From NCBI GenBank assembly GCA_019118905.1, contig DWYA01000096.1:1-64000 (forward strand): a stretch of 64,000 nt of DNA. The letters run 5' to 3'. Shown piece after piece: positions 1-7,353 of this stretch. Numbering within the stretch: the first letter of the stretch is position 1; each line of letters opens with the position of its first letter. The notes beneath the pieces were generated by a model that saw only the letters and a program-made list of their open reading frames with translations, ran no database searches and had not been told where the DNA came from. Position numbers and translations under genes: made by a program. The stretch comes from Ruthenibacterium avium (GTDB taxonomy: Bacteria; Bacillota; Clostridia; Oscillospirales; Ruminococcaceae).

Positions 1-160
1 ATAATAAATGTTGGGGTGACCCAAATAGAGCTCAAGGAAAAAATATAAAAGAAGGAAATTCATTCATTTGATTAAATGGTATTTCTATGTTAGACGAAAC
101 ACAAAGGTAAAGTCAACTAAAAAATATGAAGAATGTTTAACATGATTGGGGGAATTGCAC

Positions 161-1384
161 ATGGAGAAAAAGAAGTTTAAAATTGGGTTAATTCCAAAAT
201 TGATTCTGGCAATTATCATTGGTATTTTGTTTGGGTCGTTTATGCCGGAATGGTTTAACCGTGTCGTAGTTGCTTTATCCTCAATTTTCAGCACCTTCTT
301 GTCGTTTATTATTCCTTTAATGATTGTTGCATATGTCACCATGGGCATCGCCAATCTGAGAAGCGCGCAGGAAAGCTCCTAATCATTACGGTGGCTTTGG
401 CGTATGTTTCTACTTTAATTGCGGGCTCGGCCTCTTACCTCGTTTCTTCTTCTTTGTTCCCCTCGTTTATGAGCGAAGGAGCGCTGGACCAAATTTCCGC
501 CACGGCAGATGTTACGCTGTCAAGCTGCTTCTCGCTGTCCATTCCTCCTATTTTGAACACCTTGTCCGCCGTTACACTGGCGTTTGTATTAGGGCTTTGC
601 TTGTCCGCAATGCGCGGCAAAACCATTGGAGATACGCTGTATAACGGAATGGAAAATTTTTCGGCAATCATTGACAGGGTTCTTCATGCGGTCATTATCC
701 CGCTGCTGCCGCTTTACATTTGCGGCACTTTTACCAACATGGCTTACTCTGGAAAAACATTTGCAATTTTGGGCATTTTGTGGAAAGTATTCCTCGTTGT
801 GATTGCGATGCACTTGATTTATATTGCAATTCAGTTTACAATTGCAGGTATGCTGTCCGGCAAGAATCCCATTATGTTGATTCGCAACCAGATTTCCGGT
901 TATGCAACGGCAAGGTACGCAGTCTTCGGCCGCAACCATTCCTGTGAACTTGGAGTGTGCAAAGAAAGACGGCACTTTGGATGAAATTGCAAACTTTGCG
1001 GTTCCCTTGTGCGCCAATATCCACATGGCCGGTTCTATGACTACCATTACCGCATGTGCAACTGCCGTTTGTTTAATGTATCGGCTGCCCATCAGCATGG
1101 CGACAGTGGTTCCCTTCATTATAACATTGGGCATTGCCATGGTAGCTTCTCCGGGCGCTCCCAGCGGTTCTATCATGACTGCGCTGCCGTTCCTTTATAT
1201 GGTATTTGGCCCTGAAGCAGGCGATGTGAACGGGCCGATCTGCGCTATCATGGTTGCGCTGTATATCACACAGGATTCTTTTGGAACAGCCTGCAACGTA
1301 TCTGGTGACAATGCGATTCGTGTAATTGCGGACACCATTTATCGCAAATTTATCAAAAAAGAAACAACGGTTGTGAAAGAGTGA
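161..1384 (+). pseudogene. Dicarboxylate/amino acid:cation symporter (DAACS family), two frameshifts
   Basis: Membrane symporter of the sodium:dicarboxylate/serine family, read in three pieces. ATG 161 has a GGGGGAA site 8 bases upstream and opens MEKKKFKIGL. The frame changes near 358 (the next segment reads KRAGKLL and continues to about 898) and again near 900, where the family motif GTQSSAATIPVN resumes in the first frame and runs to 1384. Compared with the family, about one base is missing at the first site and two at the second, so together one codon is lost. The order of segments is otherwise intact, with many hydrophobic helices. It lies 4 bases before the serine dehydratase genes, so a serine/threonine importer (SstT-like) is the likely ancestral role; this is inference from context. 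It is a recent pseudogene or carries sequence errors. Confidence 0.8.
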
Positions 1385-1388
1385 TACC

Positions 1389-2057
1389 ATGTCTTTTATC
1401 AGTGTATTTGACGTGCTGGGGCCCAACATGATTGGGCCTTCCAGCTCGCACACAGCCGGGGCTGCTGTGATTGCCGGCGTGGCGCGCAAGCTGATTGCCC
1501 CGCCGCTTAAAAAAGTAGAGTTTACCCTTTACGGCTCTTTTGCCAAAACGTATCGCGGCCACGGAACAGACCGAGCACTGCTGGGCGGAATTTTAGGCTT
1601 TGATACCGATGACGTTCGCATTCGTGACTCTTTTGAGATTGCGCGTCAGCGGGGGCTGGAATTTGCCTTTATTCCCAATGAAACCGAACAGGATGTTCAC
1701 CCGAACACGGCAGATATCCGCATGGAAAACGAATCGGGACAGGTAATGACCGTCCGCGGAGTGTCCTTAGGCGGCGGCAAAATGAAAATCACGCGCATCA
1801 ACGGGGTAGAGGTGGACTTTACCGGCGAATACAGCGCATTGATTGTCATTCACCAAGATACGCCCGGTGTGGTGGCGCATATCACGCATGTGCTGAGCGA
1901 GCATAACGTCAATATTGCGTTTATGCGCTTGTTCCGTGAAGCACGCGGGCATACCGCGTACAGCATTATTGAGTCGGACGGCACGCTGCCGGAAAGCATT
2001 CCGGCTCAGCTTCAAAAAAATGCACACATCCGGGACGTGATGTTGGTGCAGTCGTAA
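1389..2057 (+). CDS. sdaAB: L-serine ammonia-lyase, iron-sulfur-dependent, beta subunit
   Basis: Beta subunit (222 aa) of the two-chain, [4Fe-4S]-dependent L-serine dehydratase that converts L-serine to pyruvate and ammonia in the cytosol. The N-terminus has the family signature GPNMIGPSSSHTAGA (about residues 11-25), and the last 75 residues form an ACT-like domain (IVIHQDTPGVVAHITHVL). The length is normal for the split clostridial form. It is followed after 13 bases by the alpha subunit with its own AAAGGAG site, and it sits directly behind a broken amino-acid symporter gene, giving an uptake-plus-deamination operon. I find no promoter of its own in the 4-base gap upstream. Confidence 0.95.
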   Translation: MSFISVFDVLGPNMIGPSSSHTAGAAVIAGVARKLIAPPLKKVEFTLYGSFAKTYRGHGTDRALLGGILGFDTDDVRIRDSFEIARQRGLEFAFIPNETEQDVHPNTADIRMENESGQVMTVRGVSLGGGKMKITRINGVEVDFTGEYSALIVIHQDTPGVVAHITHVLSEHNVNIAFMRLFREARGHTAYSIIESDGTLPESIPAQLQKNAHIRDVMLVQS

Positions 2058-2070
2058 AGGAGCGGGGAAC

Positions 2071-2940
2071 ATGGAATTTAAAAGTGCAAAAGAGCTTTTG
2101 GATGGATGCGCCCGCGAAGGGTGCAGCATTTCGGAGATGATGCTTCGCCGAGAATGTGTTTTGGGCGAAGTTTCGGCGCAGGAAGTACAGCACCGCATGA
2201 TGCGTGTTTTAGAAATTATGCGCCAATCCGCCACACAGCCCCTGCAAACGCCTCAGCGCTCCATGGGCGGGCTGATTGGCGGAGAAGCCCAGCACTTGAA
2301 TATTCATGCGCAGCAGGGAAAGGCCATTTGCGGGTCACTGCTGCAAAAGGCAATCACCTATGCTATGGCAGTGCTGGAGGTCAATGCCTCTATGGGCTTG
2401 ATTGTGGCAGCCCCGACTGCGGGTTCGTCAGGTGTGGTGCCGGGGCTTTTGCTGGCGCTTCAAGAGGAATACCATCTTTCAGACGAGCAATTGCTGAAAG
2501 GCTTATTCAACGCCGGTGCGGTGGGCTATTTGGCGATGCGCAATGCAACGGTGGCCGGAGCCGTAGGCGGATGTCAAGCGGAAGTAGGCGTTGCGGCTGC
2601 CATGGCGGCCTCCGCCGCTGTGGAACTGCTGGGGGGAACCCCCGGCCAATGCTTGGATGCCGCATCGACTGTATTGATGAATATGCTTGGGCTTGTGTGT
2701 GACCCGGTGGGCGGCCTTGTAGAGTATCCGTGTCAGAGCAGAAACGCGGCAGGCGCTGCCAATGCGCTGGTGGCAGCTGAGCTTGCTTTGAGCGGCGTCA
2801 GACAGTTGATTCCGTTTGATGAAATGTTGGATGCCATGTATGCGGTGGGCCGTCGTTTGCCCGTCGAGCTGCGTGAGACGGCGCTCGGCGGCTGTGCAGC
2901 AACGCCAAGTGCGTGTGAGCGCTGCGGCTGCTGCACATGA
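2071..2940 (+). CDS. sdaAA: L-serine ammonia-lyase, iron-sulfur-dependent, alpha subunit
   Basis: Alpha subunit (289 aa) of L-serine dehydratase, which holds the catalytic [4Fe-4S] cluster. The glycine-rich core motifs typical of the family are present (AAPTAGSSGVVPGLLLAL; GLVCDPVGGLVEYPCQSRNA), including Cys residues suited to cluster binding. The C-terminus ends in ACERCGCCT, unusually Cys-rich. Start ATG 2071 is preceded by AAAGGAGCGGGG. Translation is probably coupled to sdaAB. The pyruvate made here can feed the pyruvate formate-lyase encoded later in the window. Confidence 0.95.
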   Translation: MEFKSAKELLDGCAREGCSISEMMLRRECVLGEVSAQEVQHRMMRVLEIMRQSATQPLQTPQRSMGGLIGGEAQHLNIHAQQGKAICGSLLQKAITYAMAVLEVNASMGLIVAAPTAGSSGVVPGLLLALQEEYHLSDEQLLKGLFNAGAVGYLAMRNATVAGAVGGCQAEVGVAAAMAASAAVELLGGTPGQCLDAASTVLMNMLGLVCDPVGGLVEYPCQSRNAAGAANALVAAELALSGVRQLIPFDEMLDAMYAVGRRLPVELRETALGGCAATPSACERCGCCT

Positions 2941-3217
2941 TCAATTCAGCCGTGAAAAAGAAATAGAAAAGCAAAAAAATGGGCCGAAGTTTTGTGTATG
3001 ATGCAAAAATGCACAAGCTTCGGCTCTTGCATGTATACTGTTCACATCTGAATCAGAAAATGACTGTTGAATTTTGTTCAATGTGCAATAGAATCCACAG
3101 AATTTATCAAATCGAGTGTGTTTTTAAGAAAAGCATTGAAAAAAGACGGCTTGCCTTACACTTGAAAGCGTATCTTTGGGTAATTTCCCCATTTTTGAGA
3201 AGACAGGAGGAGCAAGT

Positions 3218-3436
3218 GTGAAAAAGCAGCTTTGGACAAAAGTGTCCGCGGCGTTTTTGGCTCTTTGCATGATGGCTACCACACTGCCGGTCAATGCGGC
3301 AGCGGCAAGCACAGCTGTCATTGTGCCTCCCGCGTCGTCTGTGTCTGAAAAAGACACCGCTGCGACCGAAACGGATTCGTCCGAGTTGACCGACTGCTGT
3401 GTTCCTGTCTTGCAGGCCACGATGCTGTTGTCATAG
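3218..3436 (+). pseudogene. N-terminal stub of a secreted protein cut off by an IS3 remnant
   Basis: GTG 3218 follows a strong AGGAGG (3205-3210). The first about 32 residues form a clear signal peptide (KKQLW, hydrophobic AAFLALCMMATTL, then AAAAS), followed by a Ser/Thr/Ala-rich stretch ending near ELTD. At about 3385 the sequence changes to IS3 transposase DNA on the opposite strand, and the frame stops at 3436. What remains is therefore the secretion leader plus a short linker of an exported protein whose body is missing. I cannot tell what the protein was, and no continuation is seen on the other side of the IS remnant. Confidence 0.6.
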
Positions 3437-3534
3437 AGATCCCGGATCATGGACAGATACAGTACACCTTGCTTGGTGTGGATGTAAGAAATATCTGTTA
3501 CCCATTTGCTATTGGGCCTGTCTGCTGCCCTCAC
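3385..3534 (-). pseudogene. IS3-family transposase OrfB fragment (start of DDE domain)
   Basis: About 50 codons read RPNSKWVTDISYIHTKQGV and SMIRDLYDNSIVA, the first beta-strands and first catalytic Asp region of the IS3/IS150 integrase (rve) domain. The preceding HTH_21 region and the rest of the DDE core are absent; a full OrfB has about 280 residues. The downstream break at about 3385 joins the inverted secreted-protein leader. The reading frame runs on past 3385 into unrelated sequence. Confidence 0.8.
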
Positions 3535-3845
3535 TTCCTTCCTGTGAACCGCAGAAAATCCCGCAGCAACTTATTCTCCATCTGCAAGCGCTGGATCTCA
3601 TACGCCTGCTCTGCCACAATGTTTCTTGGTGCGGCATCTTTCCTCGGCCGTCCTTTGGGCCGTGGATGGATCCCGGCCTCCAGCTTGCGTTCTTTTCTTC
3701 GCTCACGCTCAAGCAGCCGTTTTACCACCTGCTTATCTCGAAAGCCGTAGTATTCTGCAACTTCCCGCTGGGTTTTCCCCTCTGCCGCCATTGCCTTGAT
3801 TTCTGGCAGCAGCACTTGAACATGTGTATATTTCCGCTTTTTCAT
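3531..3845 (-). CDS. IS3-family transposase OrfA (helix-turn-helix subunit)
   Basis: This 104-aa protein has the OrfA layout: a helix-turn-helix (KTQREVAEYYGFRDKQVVKRLL, about residues 24-45), a basic stretch (RPKGRPRKDAAPR) and a C-terminal leucine-zipper-like segment (EIQRLQMENKLLRDFL) that in IS3 elements mediates oligomerisation and leads into OrfB by -1 frameshifting. The length is about normal for OrfA. It is immediately followed by a truncated OrfB, so the element is dead unless complemented in trans. Confidence 0.85.
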   Translation of the reverse strand: MKKRKYTHVQVLLPEIKAMAAEGKTQREVAEYYGFRDKQVVKRLLERERRKERKLEAGIHPRPKGRPRKDAAPRNIVAEQAYEIQRLQMENKLLRDFLRFTGRK

Positions 3846-3848
3846 AAC

Positions 3849-3891
3849 AAGACCCCCTGATGTAGTCTATTTTCCTACATCAGGGGGTCTT
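3849..3891 (-). terminator. 17-bp perfect hairpin upstream of IS3 orfA
   Basis: Perfect stem AAGACCCCCTGATGTAG / CTACATCAGGGGGTCTT with a 9-base loop, directly 5' of the transposase OrfA start. Followed by TT on the plus strand. Likely a structure that shields the element from outside transcription or blocks its own expression; the role is inferred. Confidence 0.5.
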
Positions 3892-4033
3892 TTGTCACTG
3901 TCCATTTTTACTGGATCGGTTCAAAAATCATTTTGGACGCTGTTTTTTTATGTCTTTCAACTGAAAAAGGAATCCTTGTTTTCAGCGGTAAATGAAAAAG
4001 AGCAGCAAGCGGTGGTTAGCAAAAACAAACTCT

Positions 4034-4062
4034 TTGACATTCCGCAGATAAGCGCGTATAAT
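4034..4062 (+). promoter_or_regulatory. Sigma-A promoter for the COG0523/proC operon
   Basis: TTGACA (4034-4039), a 17-base spacer and TATAAT (4057-4062), a full consensus promoter. It is the only good promoter before the gene series starting at 4116. No Zur-like box resembling the one at 57343-57406 is visible next to it. Confidence 0.8.
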
Positions 4063-4115
4063 GGCAGGTATCGGCGCGGCTTGTCCCACGCCAATTTTAC
4101 AAGGGGGGAATCGCC

Positions 4116-4376
4116 TTGGCAATCGGAAAAATGGTGCTTACGGGCATGACCGCGGCAGCCATTGTGTGGTGCTTTCGCTGGCTGCACACCCATGAGGTTT
4201 CACTGGGTACGGTGGAGCTGGCGCAGCCCGGGGAACTTCCCGACGAGTACGTTACAAGATCGCAAGCTTACGAGCGGTTTCAAATGGGCAAGCGGATGCC
4301 GCGTACCTTGTGGAACGATTTACAAAAGAGGGAAAGCAGCCGTGTGCGAGTTGTGCGCACGGAGCTTGCCGAATGA
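4116..4376 (+). CDS. Small protein of unknown function, one possible membrane helix
   Basis: An 86-aa protein not recognised. TTG 4116 is chosen because of the strong AAGGGGGGAA site (4101-4110), 5-6 bases upstream. The N-terminal part (MVLTGMTAAAIVWCFRWLH) could be a short membrane helix. The remainder is polar and charged with RMPRTLWNDLQKRE near the middle. It is the first gene after the 4034-4062 promoter and ends 15 bases before the first COG0523 GTPase, so it is probably co-transcribed with it. Confidence 0.6.
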   Translation: MAIGKMVLTGMTAAAIVWCFRWLHTHEVSLGTVELAQPGELPDEYVTRSQAYERFQMGKRMPRTLWNDLQKRESSRVRVVRTELAE

Positions 4377-4391
4377 TAAAAGGAGTTTATT

Positions 4392-5510
4392 ATGACAAAA
4401 ATTACAATTTTTTCCGGCTTTTTGGGTGCAGGCAAAACGACGCTCATTAAGAAGCTGATTGAAGAAGCTTATCAGGGAGAAAAGCTGGTATTGATTGAAA
4501 ACGAGTTTGGCGAAATCGGCATTGACGGCGGCTTTTTGAAAGAAGCCGGCATCGAAGTGACCGAGATGAATTCCGGCTGCATTTGCTGCAGCCTCGTGGG
4601 CGATTTCGGTAAGGCGCTCGAAAAAGTGTTGGACGAGTATCACCCCACACGCATCTTGATTGAGCCGTCCGGTGTGGGCAAGCTTTCGGACGTCATCAAT
4701 GCGGTTAAAAATTTAAACGCGGATGTGGAGCTAGATGCCTTTGTAACGGTTGCCGATGTCAACAAGGTGCGCTTGTATACGAAAAACTTCGGTGAGTTTT
4801 ACAACAACCAAATTGAACACGCCAGCGCAATTGTTTTGTCCCGTACAGACGGTGTCGACGAAGCACGGCTGCAAAGTGCCGTTGCATTGCTGCGAGAGCG
4901 CAATCCCAAAGCGCCGATTGTTACAACGCCGTGGAACCAGCTCACAGCAGCGCAATTGCTGGACGCAATGGAACAGCGTGACGGGCTGAAAGCAGAGATG
5001 CTGGAGCAAGTGCGCCATGAGCACGAGCATCACCACGAGCACGGGGAGCATTGCGGCTGCGGCCACGACCACGAGCACCATCATGAGCACGGGGAGCACT
5101 GCGGCTGTGGTCACGACCACGAGCACCACCACGAGCATGGGGAGCATTGCGGCTGCGGTCACGAACACGAGCACCATCATGAGCACGGGGAGCACTGCGG
5201 CTGCGGCCATGACCATGGCCATCATCATGCCGATGAAGTATTCACCAGCTGGGGGCTGGAAACCGCCAATCGTTATACGATGGAGGAAATCCGCACGAAG
5301 CTGGAAGCGATGGACAGCGGCGACTATGGCGCTGTTTTGCGCGCAAAAGGCATTGTGCCTTCTGAAGACGGCACTTGGATTCACTTTGACTATGTGCCCG
5401 GCGAGGCCGACGTGCGCACCGGCGGTGCTGACTACACGGGCCGCCTGTGCGTGATTGGTTCGCAGCTGAACGAAGCCGCACTGGCAAAGCTCTTCGGCAA
5501 GGAGGCTTAA
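4392..5510 (+). CDS. CobW/COG0523-family metal-chaperone GTPase with His/Cys repeats
   Basis: A 372-aa G3E-type GTPase. Walker A GFLGAGKTT spans residues 9-17, the family metal motif CICC is at residues 63-66, the switch/Walker B region reads ILIEPSGVG, and the C-terminal CobW_C domain contains RAKGIV and a WIHFDYVPGE strand. Residues 211-274 are four exact-length repeats of HEHHHEHGEHCGCGHD-type sequence, giving a high-capacity metal-binding linker. Family members load zinc, cobalt or other metals onto client proteins. The next gene encodes a second, divergent COG0523 protein 1 base after the stop, so the two probably act together. Zinc is the favoured metal by analogy; not proven by sequence. 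Confidence 0.9.
   Translation: MTKITIFSGFLGAGKTTLIKKLIEEAYQGEKLVLIENEFGEIGIDGGFLKEAGIEVTEMNSGCICCSLVGDFGKALEKVLDEYHPTRILIEPSGVGKLSDVINAVKNLNADVELDAFVTVADVNKVRLYTKNFGEFYNNQIEHASAIVLSRTDGVDEARLQSAVALLRERNPKAPIVTTPWNQLTAAQLLDAMEQRDGLKAEMLEQVRHEHEHHHEHGEHCGCGHDHEHHHEHGEHCGCGHDHEHHHEHGEHCGCGHEHEHHHEHGEHCGCGHDHGHHHADEVFTSWGLETANRYTMEEIRTKLEAMDSGDYGAVLRAKGIVPSEDGTWIHFDYVPGEADVRTGGADYTGRLCVIGSQLNEAALAKLFGKEA
5022..5213 (+). repeat. Four in-frame 48-bp tandem repeats (metal-binding linker)
   Basis: Each 48-base unit encodes HEHHHEHGEHCGCGHD, with one D/E variation (unit 3 ends HE). Silent differences between units (for example cac/cat, tgc/tgt) show the copies are not brand-new, while the protein sequence is held constant, suggesting selection on the repeat. 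It lies inside the COG0523 gene between the GTPase and CobW_C domains. Confidence 0.95.
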
Positions 5511-5511
5511 C

Positions 5512-6456
5512 ATGGCAATTCCCGTTTATTTGTTTGTCGGTTTTTTGGAGGCCGGAAAAACTACCTTTGTACAGGAAACGCTTGAAGACCCTGACTTCAA
5601 CACCGGCGAAAAAACGTTGATGGTGCTGTGTGAGGAAGGCGAGCAGGAGTATGAAGCCGGGCGCTTTGCGGGCGGCAATGTGCGGTTTATGACGGTAGAA
5701 CAGGAAAGCGACTTGTGTGTGCCGCTGTTTAAAGAATATCAGCGCCAGCACCGCATCGACCGTGTGCTGATTGAATATAACGGTATGTGGAATTTGCAGT
5801 CGCTTTACGACGCACTGCCCAAAGATTGGGAAATTTATCAAATGATTTGCGTTGCGGACGCAACCACGTTTGAAAGCTATTTGAACAATATGCGCCAGCT
5901 GGCCGTAGACAAGCTGAAAGAGCCGGAAGTGGTTCTTTTCAACCGCTGCACCGAGAAAACCGATAAAACGTATCTGCACCGCGCCGTGCGTATGGTAAAC
6001 CGCCGCGCTCAGATTATCTTTGAATTTACAGATGGGTCAATCCAGCCGGATGACACCGTAGATGTGCTTCCGTGGGATGAAACCCCCGGTGAAATCCATT
6101 TGGCCGATGAAGATTTCGGCATTTGGTATTTGGATGCCATGGAAAACCCCGAAAAATACGACGGGCGGGAAATTTCGCTCAAGGCATATGTTTGTCAAAC
6201 GCCGCGTGTGCCCAAGGGAACCTTTGTCGCGGGACGCTTTGCAATGACGTGCTGCGCTGACGATATTTCCTATATCGGCGTGATTTGTCAAGCGCCGAAT
6301 GCCCAAGAGTACAAACACCGCAGCTGGGTGGAGATTCAGGCGGAAATTGTGCCCATGGAGCACGAGGTGTATGGCGGGCCGGGTGTGGCACTGCGTGCCA
6401 AAAGTGTGAAACAAGCGCAGCCGCCCGCTGAGGAGCTCGTTTATTTTCTGCGATAA
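5512..6456 (+). CDS. COG0523-like GTPase fused to a YcgQ-type (TIGR03943/DUF1980) domain
   Basis: A 314-aa protein. Residues 1-205 resemble a COG0523 GTPase with Walker A GFLEAGKT (10-17) and the core VLIEYNGMW, but the CxCC metal motif is absent. From about residue 210 it carries a different module, EKYDGREISLKAYV followed by RFAMTCCADD (Cys 247-248) and a SWVEIQAEI strand, matching the C-terminal domain of YcgQ-like permease-associated proteins, known in Bacillus with a companion permease. The usual CobW_C domain is missing. It follows the His-rich GTPase by 1 base. Likely role: paired metallochaperone, zinc being most plausible. Function is inferred. Confidence 0.8.
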   Translation: MAIPVYLFVGFLEAGKTTFVQETLEDPDFNTGEKTLMVLCEEGEQEYEAGRFAGGNVRFMTVEQESDLCVPLFKEYQRQHRIDRVLIEYNGMWNLQSLYDALPKDWEIYQMICVADATTFESYLNNMRQLAVDKLKEPEVVLFNRCTEKTDKTYLHRAVRMVNRRAQIIFEFTDGSIQPDDTVDVLPWDETPGEIHLADEDFGIWYLDAMENPEKYDGREISLKAYVCQTPRVPKGTFVAGRFAMTCCADDISYIGVICQAPNAQEYKHRSWVEIQAEIVPMEHEVYGGPGVALRAKSVKQAQPPAEELVYFLR

Positions 6457-6486
6457 CTTTGCAATAACACGATGAGGAGTGGCGAT

Positions 6487-7305
6487 ATGCAAAAGCTGGG
6501 ATTTATCGGAACAGGGAGTATGGCGCGCGCATTGGTGCAGGCAGCTGCCGCGGGGGGCCACGGAGAATATTGTGTGCTGGCCAACCGCACACCGGAAAAG
6601 GCGCAGCGTTTGGCCGAGGAAGTGTCGGGCCATTGGGTGAAGACCAATGCCGAAGCCGCCAAAGCGGCGGAGTTTTTGTTCCTTGGGGTAAAGCCTTATC
6701 AAATGGCGCATGTTTTGCAGGAAATTTCCCCCGTACTGGACGAGCGCCGTGCCGCCGGCGATGATGTGGTGCTGGTCAGCATGGCAGCAGGCGTTACCAT
6801 TAAAAATTTGCAGGATATGGCGGGCGGGGCTTATCCTGTCATCCGCATTTTGCCCAATACGCCTTGCGCCATTGGAAAAGGCATGGTGCTGATGACTTTG
6901 AGCGAGAATGTCACCGACGAGCAGCGCGATGCATTTTGCCGTGTGATGGAGCAGGCCGGGCGCTTTGACGAGGCAGACGAAACGATGATGGATGCGGGCG
7001 GCGTTGTTGCCGGCTGCACGCCCGCGTGGGCCTATCTCTTTATTGAAGGCTTGGCCGACGGCGCTGTGGAAGCCGGTTTGCCGCGCCAAAAGGCCATGGA
7101 ATATGCCGCACAGGCAGTGCTGGGTGCAGCGGCCATGTGCTTAACTGACGGTGCGCACCCCGGCCCGCTGAAAGACGCTGTTTGCAGCCCGGGCGGCAGC
7201 ACGATTGCCGGTGTCCATGCGCTGGAGCGCGCAGGGGTACGCGGTGCTGCGATGGATGCTGTTACAGCTGCTTTTGAAAAAACAAAGCAAATGGCCAAGG
7301 GATAA
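6487..7305 (+). CDS. proC: Pyrroline-5-carboxylate reductase
   Basis: A 272-aa NAD(P)H-dependent enzyme for the last step of proline synthesis. The Rossmann motif GFIGTGSMARAL is at residues 4-15, and the C-terminal ProC signature (PGPLKDAVCSPGGSTIAGV, about 225-243) is intact. ATG 6487 is preferred over ATG 6472 because GAGGAG (6474-6479) sits 7 bases before it and overlaps the upstream alternative. It is 30 bases downstream of the YcgQ-fused GTPase and may be the last gene of that operon; the metabolic link is not obvious. Confidence 0.95.
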   Translation: MQKLGFIGTGSMARALVQAAAAGGHGEYCVLANRTPEKAQRLAEEVSGHWVKTNAEAAKAAEFLFLGVKPYQMAHVLQEISPVLDERRAAGDDVVLVSMAAGVTIKNLQDMAGGAYPVIRILPNTPCAIGKGMVLMTLSENVTDEQRDAFCRVMEQAGRFDEADETMMDAGGVVAGCTPAWAYLFIEGLADGAVEAGLPRQKAMEYAAQAVLGAAAMCLTDGAHPGPLKDAVCSPGGSTIAGVHALERAGVRGAAMDAVTAAFEKTKQMAKG

Positions 7306-7353
7306 TGGGATAAAAATAGCTTAAAATTCATCGGTGTAAGGATGCTGTGCGTA

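Larger units (their letters stand above)
3385..3925 (-). mobile_element. Decayed IS3-family insertion element
   Basis: A minus-strand IS3-type unit with an OrfA-like gene (3531-3845) and a short OrfB fragment (3385-3534). About 120 N-terminal residues of OrfB are missing between them, and the OrfB catalytic core is cut off at about 3385 where the secreted-protein stub begins. Upstream of OrfA lies a 17-bp hairpin (3849-3891). I cannot identify a matched pair of terminal repeats or a target duplication, so the outer limits are approximate. It cannot transpose on its own. Confidence 0.7.

Noticed and set aside
2983..3024. GCCGAAG/CTTCGGC stem after sdaAA as terminator
   Set aside because: Short stem, large loop and no T-run on the coding strand; support is too weak to list.
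3892..4149. Small plus-strand frame between the IS3 remnant and the COG0523 operon
   Set aside because: Starts in the IS hairpin region, has no ribosome site and overlaps the consensus promoter at 4034-4062 and the better-supported start at 4116.
5022..5213. Regularly spaced repeats resembling a CRISPR array
   Set aside because: The 48-bp units are contiguous, in frame and encode a conserved His/Cys peptide; there are no spacers.
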